Assembly: GCF_000344805.1 (NCBI RefSeq)
Contig: NC_020453.1
Location: 6,419,001 to 6,483,000, forward strand
Reading direction: 5' to 3'
From: Bradyrhizobium oligotrophicum S58
GTDB taxonomy: Bacteria > Pseudomonadota > Alphaproteobacteria > Rhizobiales > Xanthobacteraceae
DNA length: 64,000 nucleotides
The translations under genes and the position numbers were made by a program. Below are positions 17,881 through 25,998 of this stretch, one piece after another (the first letter of the stretch is position 1; each line of letters begins with the position of its first letter). The notes under the pieces are model-generated. The model saw only the letters and a program-made list of their open reading frames with translations. It was not told where the DNA came from and ran no database searches.

Positions 17881-18031
17881 CGACCTTCATGCGACGATCA
17901 GACCAGCCCCGCTCCATCAAAAATTCATGATCGGCCTGCGCCAAGGTCTCCTTGACCGGCGCATGGCGGCGGTCCTATTGGATGATGATCGTCATCCAAC
18001 GCAATGGCTCGCCAGGCGCGCGGAGAATCCG

Positions 18032-19486
18032 ATGGACGTTTCCACCCAGGCGACCCGCGAGACCCGGCACAGCGCCATGTTGGCTCCGGAGGCGCCGCGT
18101 TCGCCCCCTCTCGCCCCGGCGTCCGATCCGCCGCGCGCCGAAGGCGCCTCGGCCCGCGCCGCGCTGCTCTCCGGCCCGGTGCTGCCGACCTTGTTCCGAC
18201 TGGCGCTGCCGACCATGACCGTGCTGGTGGCGCAGACGGCCGTCAACGTCGCCGAAGCCTATTACGTCGGCTTCCTCGGCACCGATGCGCTGGCGGGCGT
18301 CGCGCTGGTGTTTCCGATCTTCATGCTGATGACGATGATGTCGAACGGCGGCATCGGCAGCGGCGTCTCCTCGGCGGTGGCGCGCGCCGTCGGCGGCGGC
18401 CGCACCGGCGATGCCGACGCGATCGCGTTTCATGCCATCGTGCTCGCGGTCGTCGCCGGTGGCCTGTTCACGCTCGCGACCACGCTGCTGGGTCCTGCGC
18501 TGTATCACGCGCTCGGCGGTCGCGCCGGCGCGCTGGACGCCGCGCTCAGCTATTCCAACTATCTGTTCGCCGGCGCCATTCCGGTATGGATCGTCAATCT
18601 GCAGGCGGCGGCGCTGCGCGGCGCCGGCAATGTGCGCGTGCCGGCGCTCGTCACCCTGGTCGGCGCGCTGGTGATGATCCCCGCCTCGCCGCTGCTGATC
18701 TTCGGCCTCGGGCCGCTGCCGGGCCTCGGCATCGCCGGCGCCGGCATCGCCTTCGGGCTGTATTACTGCGGCGCCATGCTGGTGCTCGTGCGCTATATGG
18801 CCTCGGGCCGCTCCAGCCTGCATGTGCGCGTCGCCCGGCTGCAGGTCCGGCTGTTCGCCGACATTCTCAAGGTCGGGCTGCCGACGGCGCTCAACGCCGT
18901 CCTGGTCAATCTCACCGTGATCCTGGTGACCGCGCTCGCCGGCCGCTTCGGCACCTCGGAGCTCGCCGCCTATGGCATCGCCTCGCGGCTCGACTACATC
19001 ATGATCCCGATCCTGTTCGGACTGTGCACGGCGACGCTGACCATGGTCGGCATCAATGTCGGCGCCGGCCACGGCGCGCGCGCCCGCCGCATTGCCTGGA
19101 TCAGCGCGCTGACGGGCGCGGCACTGGTCGGGACCATCGGCCTGATCGTGGCGCTGTATCCGCCGCTCTGGCTCGGCCTGTTCAGCCACGACGCCGACGT
19201 ACTGCACGAGGGCACAATTTATCTGCGGACCGTGGCCCCGGCCTACACCGCGCTCGGCTTCGGCTTCGTGCTGTCCTTTGCCGGACAGGGCGCGGGTCAC
19301 GTGCTATGGCCGTTCGTCGGCTCCACCCTGCGCGTGCTGATTGCGGCCGGTGGCGGCTATCTCGCGATCGTCTGGTTTGGCGGCGGCATGGCCTCGCTCG
19401 CCGCAATGGTCACGCTGTCCCTCGTCGTCTACGCGCTGGTGTGCTGCCGCGTGCTCTCGGGCAGGATCTGGCGCGCGTCGGCTTGA
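18032..19486 (+). CDS. MATE-family multidrug/Na+ or H+ antiporter
   Basis: 484 residues with twelve hydrophobic helices in two MatE halves. A disordered, Pro/Ala-rich N-terminal extension of about 50 residues precedes TM1. Features include LPTMTVLVAQTAVNVAEAYY at the start of the first half, NGGIGSGVSSAVARAVGGG in the first loop and the matching NVGAGHGARARRIAWISAL in the second half. MATE pumps export cationic drugs and metabolites. Start chosen at the ATG at 18032; the frame upstream is not protein-like. It appears monocistronic. Confidence 0.9.
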   Translation: MDVSTQATRETRHSAMLAPEAPRSPPLAPASDPPRAEGASARAALLSGPVLPTLFRLALPTMTVLVAQTAVNVAEAYYVGFLGTDALAGVALVFPIFMLMTMMSNGGIGSGVSSAVARAVGGGRTGDADAIAFHAIVLAVVAGGLFTLATTLLGPALYHALGGRAGALDAALSYSNYLFAGAIPVWIVNLQAAALRGAGNVRVPALVTLVGALVMIPASPLLIFGLGPLPGLGIAGAGIAFGLYYCGAMLVLVRYMASGRSSLHVRVARLQVRLFADILKVGLPTALNAVLVNLTVILVTALAGRFGTSELAAYGIASRLDYIMIPILFGLCTATLTMVGINVGAGHGARARRIAWISALTGAALVGTIGLIVALYPPLWLGLFSHDADVLHEGTIYLRTVAPAYTALGFGFVLSFAGQGAGHVLWPFVGSTLRVLIAAGGGYLAIVWFGGGMASLAAMVTLSLVVYALVCCRVLSGRIWRASA

Positions 19487-19777
19487 GCCGCGTCGATCGA
19501 CGAGCGCAATCCAGCGACTTGCAACTCATCAGTTGTCCGACGACCACCGCCAAATACAAGCAATTCGTGTCGGCGCTACCAGCGAGTGGTGCCAACGGCC
19601 AGCTCTCGCCGACTCCGAAAATGGACTGATAACCTTGAGCTCCCGCGCATCCGTGTTCGGGTTCCTTTGTGGAACCGGATTCAGTCTGCGGTAAGGTCTC
19701 ACCGTGCTTCCTCGCAGCGGAAGGCTCGCATCTGCCGGCGTCGAGCCTCAGACAGCCATCAGCAGGAAGCGTCGCAC

Positions 19778-21007
19778 ATGCCCGCACCGATCTCATCCAA
19801 AGCTCTTCGCAGTCTGTCACGCCGGTTCTGGGACGCCCGGGACGGCCAGATCAGCGGGATCTTCGCCGTTGCGCTCGTTCCGATCCTGGTATCGGTCGGC
19901 GCCGCCGTCGATTTCGCCAAGACCGGCGATGTCAAGGCGCAGTTGCAGAAGTCGGTCGACGCGGCGGTGCTCGCCGGCGTCACCCAGGCCAGCGGCCTGC
20001 AGGTCTCGACCGCAAGCTCGGTCTTCTCCGCGAGCTACAAGGGCAGGTTCGACACCACGCCGACCGCCACCTTCACCGCCAACAGCGACGGCACGCTGAC
20101 CGGCCAGGCCTCGACATCGGTGAAGACCTCGTTCCTGAACGTGATGGGGATGTCGTCGCTGGGCGTCAGCGCATCCGGTACGGCGAAGGCCGGCGCACAG
20201 AGCAGGTCGCCGGTCTGCATCCTGCTCGTCAGCACGATCAACTCGCAATCGCTGCTGGTCAATTCGGGCGCGCAGCTCAATGCGCCGACCTGCGAGGTGC
20301 ACGTGCTGTCGACGCAGACCCCGGCCGTCATGTTCAACGCGACGCTGAACGTCAAGCGCATCTGCGTCAAGGGCAACAACGTCACCAAGAACGGCGGCGT
20401 CACGCCGCCGGTCGAAACCGGTTGTGCGGCGATCGCCGATCCGTTCGCCGGCAAGCTGCCGACTCCGAGCACCACCTGCACGGTCTCGTCCAACGTCATC
20501 AAGAATGGTGGCACCGCCTCTCTCGATCCGGGCGTCTATTGCGGCGGCGTCACCCTCAACGGCACGGGGACGCTGACGCTGAACCCGGGTCTCTATGTCA
20601 TCAAGGGCTCGCCCTTCATTTTCAACTCGGGCTGGACGGTGAACGGGACCGGCGTGACCTTCTACTTCGCTGATTCCGGCGGATCGATCACCTTCAACGG
20701 CAACGTCACTGCCAATCTTTCCGCGCCGACCACCGGCACCTACGCCAACATCCTGATGTACGAACCCACGGGGCTGTCGACCTCTCAGTTACCGATCAAC
20801 GGCACCAGCGGCTCGTCCTTCACCGGCCTGATCTATCTCCCGAGCCGCAACGTCACCATCAACTCGGTCTCCAACGTCAGCAGCAACAGCGTCACCATGG
20901 TGTTCAACACGCTGATCCTGAACGCCACCAACTGGAACATCGCTCCCGGCGCACTGTCGATGTCGGTCACCACCGGTCCGGCCGGCACCGCGTTTCTGTC
21001 GAGGTAG
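19778..21007 (+). CDS. TadG-like Flp pilus-type protein, stand-alone
   Basis: 409 residues starting at 19778 with an AGGA ribosome site. The N-terminus has the TadE/TadG pilin-like segment (RDGQISGIFAVALVPILVSV), one membrane helix, and a continuing helix (KAQLQKSVDAAVLAG). The rest is a Gly/Asn/Thr-rich, beta-strand-repetitive domain with motifs such as NGTGTLTLNPGLYVIKG, suggesting a beta-helix or adhesin-like exported region. TadG proteins usually act in Tad pilus assembly, but no other tad gene is present here. Role therefore uncertain. Confidence 0.8.
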   Translation: MPAPISSKALRSLSRRFWDARDGQISGIFAVALVPILVSVGAAVDFAKTGDVKAQLQKSVDAAVLAGVTQASGLQVSTASSVFSASYKGRFDTTPTATFTANSDGTLTGQASTSVKTSFLNVMGMSSLGVSASGTAKAGAQSRSPVCILLVSTINSQSLLVNSGAQLNAPTCEVHVLSTQTPAVMFNATLNVKRICVKGNNVTKNGGVTPPVETGCAAIADPFAGKLPTPSTTCTVSSNVIKNGGTASLDPGVYCGGVTLNGTGTLTLNPGLYVIKGSPFIFNSGWTVNGTGVTFYFADSGGSITFNGNVTANLSAPTTGTYANILMYEPTGLSTSQLPINGTSGSSFTGLIYLPSRNVTINSVSNVSSNSVTMVFNTLILNATNWNIAPGALSMSVTTGPAGTAFLSR

Positions 21008-21089
21008 TTGCGCTTTCCAAAGGCAATCTTGGCGACTGGTGTGTCGATGGTCGTTCACCAGAACGGGCGGCTGGCCTTCACAATCGGAC

Positions 21090-21213
21090 GCGACGCAACG
21101 CGTCGGCGGACGCAGATCCATAGCCGCCGAATTCAGTGATGCGCGCTGAACGTGCCGCCTGCCTTGTTTCGGAGATCACGCGGTATGGGTCCCCGCGTTC
21201 GCGGGGACGACAG
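21090..21213. repeat. Dispersed GATCCATA...GGGACGACAG repeat, shortened copy
   Basis: Shares with the elements at 24056-24213 and 40391-40563 the words GTCGGCGGACGC, GATCCATA(C/G)CCGC and ATGGGTCC...GGGACGACAG, in the same orientation. It occupies most of the gap between the TadG-like gene and the Zur-like box. Confidence 0.6.
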
Positions 21214-21314
21214 GGCTGGCTTTTCGCAAGCGGCCGGGACCAATCACGCACGGTCCCATCGCTCACACCTTCGTCACTCCCTTCCCCTTGACACCTCGCG
21301 CCACTTCGGCAAAT

Positions 21315-21332
21315 GTTATGTTATAACATAAC
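21315..21332 (+). promoter_or_regulatory. Perfect 18-bp palindrome, Zur box type
   Basis: GTTATGTTATAACATAAC is exactly self-complementary. It matches the GTTAT-ATAAC pattern described for zinc-uptake regulator (Zur) boxes in alphaproteobacteria. An ATG with AGG upstream follows 12 bases later, and just beyond is the start of a COG0523 GTPase, a family often under Zur control. The downstream gene is broken (see 21394-21642). Confidence 0.75.
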
Positions 21333-21393
21333 TTACGAGGCAACATGCCCGCTCGTCGGCGCCCCCTCCCCCTGAAGAGGCTGTTCGATCTCG

Positions 21394-21642
21394 ATGCGCA
21401 AACTCCTCGTCACGGTCTTGTCCGGCTTCCCCGGGGCTGGGAAGACCACTTTGCTGAACCGCATCCTGCACAACGGCTCGGGGCTGAAGGTGGTTTACGG
21501 TGTGGTGGCGAGCCGGCGCAGCGGCCTGACGATCAATCAGCAAAGCGCGCGTGACGGTCGCCCCTGCCGCGCGCGCCGAGGGAGCGGTACAGCCGCTCCC
21601 GCCATGGCGAGGCCGTCGCAAGATGGCCTCGCCATTTTCTAG
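21394..21642 (+). pseudogene. Remnant of a COG0523 (CobW/ZigA-type) GTPase
   Basis: The frame opens with RKLLVTVLSGFPGAGKTTLL and NRILHNGSGLKV, the P-loop start of COG0523 metallochaperone GTPases, with Pro in place of the usual Leu in GFLGAGKTT. After about 33 residues the similarity ends: the family's VNDMSEVNID segment and everything after it are missing, and the frame stops at 82 codons. The ATG closest to the Zur-like box (21345) is in another frame, so a frameshift is also implied. COG0523 proteins are thought to deliver zinc under limitation. A strong terminator covers the 3' end. Confidence 0.65.
21604..21640 (+). terminator. Rho-independent terminator
   Basis: Perfect 11-bp stem ATGGCGAGGCC (21604-21614) / GGCCTCGCCAT (21625-21635), a 10-base loop, then TTTTCT. 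It ends transcription coming from the Zur-like promoter; a second hairpin (GGGAGCGG...CCGCTCCC) lies just before it. Confidence 0.85.
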
Positions 21643-21657
21643 AACGTCACATCAACG

Positions 21658-22176
21658 TCAGGACTTCGTCTCGGCCGGGTCGCGGTGCACCGGGTCGATC
21701 CACAGCACCGTCTCCGGCTTCTCGACCGGCTCGATGTCGATGTTGATGGCGACCGCCTCGCCGTCGCTGCGCACCAGCACGCATTCCAGCACCTCGTCAG
21801 CGCTGGCGTTGATCTCCTGATGCGGCACGTAGGGCGGCACGAAGATGAAGTCGCCGGGACCGGCTTCGGCGGTGAACTGCAGCCGGTCGCCCCAGCGCAT
21901 CCGCGCCTTGCCCTTCACCACGAAGATCACGCTTTCGAGATGACCGTGATGATGCGCGCCGGTCTTGGCGTCCGGCTTGATGGTCACCGTGCCGGCCCAC
22001 AATTTCTGCGCTCCGACGCGCGCGAAGTTGATCGCGGCCTTGCGGTCCATGCCCGGCGTCGACGGCACGTTGGAGTCCAGCTGATTGCCGGGAATGACGC
22101 GCACGCCATCGTGCTTCCAGCGCTCGTCGCCATGATCGTGGGAGTGGCCGTGCGCGTGATCGTGAGAACCTGACAT
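21658..22176 (-). CDS. Cupin-domain protein with His-rich N-terminus
   Basis: 172 residues from the ATG at 22176. The first 20 residues contain many histidines alternating with Asp/Gly/Ser, a likely metal-binding tail. A single cupin barrel follows, with the metal motif GAHHHGHLESVIFVVKGKARMRWG and the second motif PGDFIFVPPYVPHQEINAS. Reaction unknown. It faces the Zur-like box and GTPase remnant across a terminator, so a link to zinc is only suggestive. The frame is open to 22239, but the extra residues look non-coding. Confidence 0.82.
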   Translation of the reverse strand: MSGSHDHAHGHSHDHGDERWKHDGVRVIPGNQLDSNVPSTPGMDRKAAINFARVGAQKLWAGTVTIKPDAKTGAHHHGHLESVIFVVKGKARMRWGDRLQFTAEAGPGDFIFVPPYVPHQEINASADEVLECVLVRSDGEAVAINIDIEPVEKPETVLWIDPVHRDPAETKS

Positions 22177-22317
22177 GATGCTTGTTGTCTCGCAGAGGGA
22201 ACCAGTTGGAACGACAAAATCTTGGAGCGACGGAACCACGGCACGGCAGCACCGCGGAATGACGGGACCAATGGCACCTTAGTCAAATTGCCGCGGCAAG
22301 GCCATTCGGGTTCCCGG

Positions 22318-22342
22318 CGAACCTTTCGCGGGGAGGCGCGTT
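22318..22342 (+). promoter_or_regulatory. Candidate EcfG-type promoter of the csbD gene
   Basis: CGAAC (22318-22322), 16 bases, then CGTT (22339-22342): one mismatch in the -35 and a perfect -10 against GGAAC-N16/17-CGTT. It lies about 37 bp before the csbD ATG. CsbD proteins are commonly part of the general stress regulon. Confidence 0.45.
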
Positions 22343-22378
22343 GTCCCGGCAGTTCAGTCACGAAGGAGGAGAGACATC

Positions 22379-22594
22379 ATGGGTGCGACCACCGACAAGA
22401 TCAAGGGCACGGCCAACGAGGCGATCGGCAAGGCCAAGCAGGGCATCGGCGAAGCCACCGGCTCCGACCGCCTGCAGGGCGAAGGCGTGATCCAGGAAGT
22501 CAAGGGCAAGGGCCAGAAGGCCATGGGTGATGCCAAGCAGGCCACCAAGGACGCCGTGAACGAGACGGCCGCCGCGACCAACAAGAATCTCTGA
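22379..22594 (+). CDS. CsbD-family stress protein
   Basis: 71 residues, highly charged and helical, beginning [20 protein letters not shown]. The CsbD repeats are visible as [22 protein letters not shown] and, later, [20 protein letters not shown]. CsbD-like proteins accumulate in general stress and stationary phase; biochemical role unknown. A very strong ribosome site (GAAGGAGGAGAG) precedes the ATG, and two hairpins, the second followed by a long T-run, close the unit. Confidence 0.92.
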   Translation: MGATTDKIKGTANEAIGKAKQGIGEATGSDRLQGEGVIQEVKGKGQKAMGDAKQATKDAVNETAAATNKNL

Positions 22595-22656
22595 GCGAGA
22601 TGAGCGCGGGTCTTTGAAGACCCGCTGCTGATCAGCCGGAAGCGAGACGACGAAAC

Positions 22657-22683
22657 CGGCCCCTTCGGGGGCCGTTTTTTTTT
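22657..22683 (+). terminator. Rho-independent terminator after csbD
   Basis: Stem CGGCCCC (22657-22663) / GGGGCCG (22668-22674) with a TTCG tetraloop, followed by nine T's. A first hairpin, GCGGGTCTTTGAAGACCCGC, lies about 40 bp before it. Confidence 0.9.
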
Positions 22684-22701
22684 GCGGGCGTCTGTTAGAA
22701 T

Positions 22702-22836
22702 GTAGGGTGGGCAAAGGCGCGACCGAACTATCAACTCGTCCGAAACCGCAATGGCGCCATGCCCACGGTCTCACCACAGCCTCTGCCGACACGATGGTGG
22801 GCACGCCGCCGCCCTGCGGGCGGCCGCTTTACCCAC
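22702..22836. repeat. Dispersed TAGGGTGGGCA...GCCCAC repeat
   Basis: Begins GTAGGGTGGGCAAAGGCGC and ends GGTGGGCACGCCGCC...CTTTACCCAC. The element at 63761-63876 has the same start, the internal GTGGGCACGC and the same CTTT(G/A)CCCAC end. It fills part of the gap between csbD and the FKBP gene; the remainder of that gap (to 22956) shows no gene. Confidence 0.7.
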
Positions 22837-22956
22837 ACCCGGATTGCATCTGTCGATGCAATCCGACGTCTCCCCGCAGGCGGGGCGAGGTTGCACCCAG
22901 CGAGCCGCAACACTGCGACTCAAACTTCCCAAGGCGAATTTTGAATCTGGCGCGTT

Positions 22957-23427
22957 CTACTTCACGCCCAGCAGTTCGACATCGAACATCAGCGTCGCAT
23001 TCGGCGGGATCACGCCGCCGGCGCCGCGAGCGCCGTAGCCGAGCTCGGGCGGAATGATCAGCGTGCGCTTGCCGCCGACCTTCATCGACGCGACGCCCTC
23101 GTCCCAGCCCGCGATCACGCGCTTCATCCCGATCGGGAATTCGAACGGCTCGTTGCGGTCGACCGAGGAGTCGAATTTCTTGCCCTTCTGGCCGTTCTCA
23201 TAGAGCCAGCCGGTGTAGTGCATCACGCAGGTCTGGCCGCGCGCCGGCGTCGCGCCGGTGCCTTCCTGGGTGTCGATGATCTGCAGTCCGGAGGGAGTGG
23301 TCATGGTCTTTCCTGTCGGTTTGGCGGAACTGGTCTGTGCCGAGGCCGCATGGGAGCCCAGCACGGCGCCGGCCGCGGCTGACGCCACTGTCACCAGCGC
23401 AACTCTTCGATCCATCAGACGCCGCAT
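22957..23427 (-). CDS. FKBP-type peptidyl-prolyl cis-trans isomerase, exported
   Basis: 156 residues: a twin-Arg-like/Sec signal (MRRLMDRRVALVTVASAAAG..., cleavage near ASAQ, residue 31), then one FKBP domain from about residue 45. It carries QTCVMHYTGWLYENGQKGKK, FDSSVDRNEPFEF, GWDEGVASMKVGGKRTL and IIPPELGYGARG. It isomerises prolyl bonds during folding, here in the periplasm. Length and motifs are typical of bacterial single-domain FKBPs. Apparently monocistronic. Confidence 0.93.
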   Translation of the reverse strand: MRRLMDRRVALVTVASAAAGAVLGSHAASAQTSSAKPTGKTMTTPSGLQIIDTQEGTGATPARGQTCVMHYTGWLYENGQKGKKFDSSVDRNEPFEFPIGMKRVIAGWDEGVASMKVGGKRTLIIPPELGYGARGAGGVIPPNATLMFDVELLGVK

Positions 23428-24055
23428 GCTTCAGACTGCCTCTGCTCGTTCACGGGAGCCGCGGTTTAGCCCATGCCGGCGCCGGTGACCAGCCTGCCCG
23501 AGATGCGGCCGGATCGCGCCGCGGGCCGGCAGTCATATTCTGAAAAAAATAAATTACTTGCGCTTTATCGGAAATCATGACTGTCTGTCGCCATCCCGCC
23601 TCACCGCAGAGGGGCGTTGCGCGCGATCGTCACGACACGCGAGGTGGGGATGCGATGGCCGCGAGAGATCGCAGCGTCTTCTCACGAGGGCGCGGACGAA
23701 CGATCGCTCGCGGACGTGAAGTCGCAGCGTCCTGACACCCCGACGCTGGTGTCACGCGCAGTGCGCGCAAGCGCATTGTCGTTATGGTGGCCAACAAGCC
23801 CGGCGCACCAGGGAGACTGCGTATAAGCGTGAAGACCGTCGCGCAGGGAATGCCGGATGACCGGCTTTGCCTGTGGTACCTGCCGCCTGCATTCTTTTCG
23901 CAGGCGGGCCATGGGTGAGGCCCTCACCCGGCATTCCCTGCGCCCTCTGCATTCTTGCGAGGGACGAACTCATCGGACAACTCGGGCGTCATCAGCCGCG
24001 AGAACGCCTTTTCATGCTCTTCACCGTTCGAGTCGTCGCGCCGCCAACACCACCG
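23428..24055. repeat. Intergenic repeat island: Bradyrhizobium-type moderately repeated sequence
   Basis: Part of about 850 bases with no gene. The section 23781-24000 contains GTGGCCAACAAGCCCGGCGC, GAAGACCGTCGCGC and CTGTGGTACCTGCCGCCTGC followed by ATTCTTTTCGCAGGCGGGCC. The reverse complement of 40600-40830 carries the same blocks in the same order. I recognise this as a repeat found in many Bradyrhizobium intergenic regions; it is not a mobile gene. The first 350 bases (23428-23780) hold nothing I can identify. Confidence 0.65.
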
Positions 24056-24213
24056 CTGTCGTCCCGGACAAGCCGCGACGCGCGCCAGCGCGCCGCGGCG
24101 CCGATCCGGGATCCATACGCCGCAGCCGAAGTGAGGAGCAACAAAGCCAATGGCCAGAGTGCCTCAAACCGCTCCCTGGGGATATGGGTCCCGGCTCAAG
24201 GCCGGGACGACAG
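24056..24213. repeat. Dispersed CTGTCGTCCCGG...CCGGGACGACAG repeat
   Basis: Exact 12-bp inverted ends (24056-24067 and 24202-24213) enclose GATCCGGGATCCATACGCCG and CTCCCTGGGGATATGGGTCC. The same blocks recur in the same orientation at 40391-40563, and partly at 21090-21213. Confidence 0.75.
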
Positions 24214-24279
24214 CGGAGTGTGAGGCTGTAGGAGTGTGAGGCTGTAGCGGTGTGTGTAGCAGCAAGAATCTCGACCGCC

Positions 24280-25866
24280 TCAGTACCCCAGCGCGCAGCC
24301 GTCCTTGCGCGGATCGGAGCCGCCGGTGAGCGTGCCCTTGTCCCAATCGATCCAGATCGCCTGGCCGCCGCCGAGCGGCGAGACCACCTTGCTGGTCTTG
24401 TGGCCGATCTTCTGCAGTCCTTCGACCACCTCGGCCGGCACGCCGTCCTCGAGCTGATAGACGCCCTCGTAGTGCAGACCCCTGGCCATATCGATCGCTT
24501 CCTGCACGTCGCAGCCATAGTCGAGGATGTTGGTCAGCACGTGGGTCTGGCCGACCGGCTGATACTGTCCGCCCATGACGCCGAACGACATCTGGGCGCG
24601 GCCGGCCTTGGTCGCGAGCGCCGGGATGATGGTGTGCAGCGGGCGCTTGCCCGGACCGATGCAGTTCGGATGATCGGGCTGGATGCGGAAGCCGCCGGCG
24701 CGGTTCTGCAGCAGCACGCCGGTCTCGTTGGAAACGATGGCCGAGCCGAACGAATGCGCGATCGAGTTGATGAAGGAGCAGACGTTGCGGTCGCGGTCGA
24801 CCACCGTGATGTAGACCGTCTCCGGGTTCATCGGCGGCGCGACATTCGGCAGATCGAGCAGCTTGTCGAGGCTGATCTGCGAGATGTACTCGTCGGCGAA
24901 CTCCTTGGCGAGGATGCTCGCCACTTCGGTGGTCATGTGCTGGGGATCGCCGATGTGCTGCTCGCGCATCATGTAGGCGATGCGGGCCGCCTCGGCCTCG
25001 AGGTGGAAGCGCTCGATGCTGAGCGGCGCGATCCGCGTCAGGTCGAAGCGCGACAGGATGTTGAGCATCACCAGCATGGTGATGCCCGGGCCGTTCGGCG
25101 GGCACTGCCAGACGTCGTAGTCCTTGTAGGTGGTGCCGATCGGCGAGGTCACCTCGGTCTGGTGGTTGGCGAAATCCTCCAGCGTGTGCAAGCCGCCGAT
25201 GCCGCGCAGGGTCTGCACCATGTCCTCGGCGACGGCGCCGGTGTAGAAGCCCTTCGGCCCGTCCTTGGCGATGACGCGCAGCGTCTGCGCCAGCTCCGGC
25301 TGGCGGATCACGTCGCCCGCAGCCGCCGGCCTGCCATGCGGCAGCAGATAGCGCGCGGTGTTGGTGCCGTTCCTGAGCTTCTCGAACTGGTTGTTCCAGT
25401 CGAAGCCGACCCGCGGCGCCACCACGTAGCCATCCTCGGCAGCGCGGATCGCGGGCTGCAGCAGCCGGTCGAGCCCGAGCCGGCCATGGTCGCGCAGGAT
25501 GCGGTCCCAGGCATCGATCGCGCCCGGCACCGAGACGGCATGGGCCGAGGTCAGCGGCACCGAATGGATCTTGCGCTCGAGGTACCAGTCCACGGTGGCC
25601 GCGGCCGGGGCCCGGCCGGAGCCGTTATAGGCCATGATCCGGCCCTCGCCCTTGGGCTGTACCAATGCGAAGCAGTCGCCGCCGATGCCGGTCGATTGCG
25701 GCTCGATCACGCCGAGCAGGGCGCAGGCCGCCACCGCGGCGTCCGCAGCGGTACCGCCGGCACGCAGCACCTCGATCCCGGCCAGCGCGGCCTGCGGGTG
25801 CGAGGTTGCGATCATGCCGTTCTGGGCGTGGACCGTGGACCTGCCGGGAAAGTGGAAGCTTCTCAT
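24280..25866 (-). CDS. Gamma-glutamyltransferase family protein
   Basis: 528 residues from the ATG at 25866. N-terminal Ntn-hydrolase features include NGMIATSHPQAALAGIEVLR, GGTAADAAVA and EPQSTGIGGDCFA. The autocleavage site aligns at PETVYITVVD, with Thr as the N-terminal nucleophile; SFGSAIVSNETGVLLQNRAGGF and PGKRPLHTIIPAL follow in the small subunit. Family members cleave glutathione or act as acylases on related amides. No signal peptide is visible, which favours a cytoplasmic GGT-like hydrolase over the periplasmic enzyme. Substrate uncertain. Confidence 0.87.
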   Translation of the reverse strand: MRSFHFPGRSTVHAQNGMIATSHPQAALAGIEVLRAGGTAADAAVAACALLGVIEPQSTGIGGDCFALVQPKGEGRIMAYNGSGRAPAAATVDWYLERKIHSVPLTSAHAVSVPGAIDAWDRILRDHGRLGLDRLLQPAIRAAEDGYVVAPRVGFDWNNQFEKLRNGTNTARYLLPHGRPAAAGDVIRQPELAQTLRVIAKDGPKGFYTGAVAEDMVQTLRGIGGLHTLEDFANHQTEVTSPIGTTYKDYDVWQCPPNGPGITMLVMLNILSRFDLTRIAPLSIERFHLEAEAARIAYMMREQHIGDPQHMTTEVASILAKEFADEYISQISLDKLLDLPNVAPPMNPETVYITVVDRDRNVCSFINSIAHSFGSAIVSNETGVLLQNRAGGFRIQPDHPNCIGPGKRPLHTIIPALATKAGRAQMSFGVMGGQYQPVGQTHVLTNILDYGCDVQEAIDMARGLHYEGVYQLEDGVPAEVVEGLQKIGHKTSKVVSPLGGGQAIWIDWDKGTLTGGSDPRKDGCALGY

Positions 25867-25998
25867 CGTTGCTCGCTGCGTGATCGTGTGGTGGCCATAA
25901 TGCCAGCCCTGGCCAGCTACATGGCACATTCCTTCCGGCCTCGGCAATGGCCGGGGATACCAGCTTTTCTATGGTCAGCTCTGCTGGTAAACGGCCGC

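Noticed and set aside
21345..21554. 69-residue frame starting at the ATG nearest the Zur-like box
   Set aside because: The translation shows no family features; the recognisable GTPase segment is in a different frame, so this is the shifted reading of the remnant.
23428..24279. Repeat island considered as an insertion sequence
   Set aside because: No transposase-like frame of any length; the elements are short, imperfect and hairpin-forming, and occur only between genes.
24250..25998. Long plus-strand open frame running into trhO
   Set aside because: It is antisense to the gamma-glutamyltransferase gene, whose motifs are unmistakable. The frame is open only because of GC-rich codon bias; the real protein starts at 25999.
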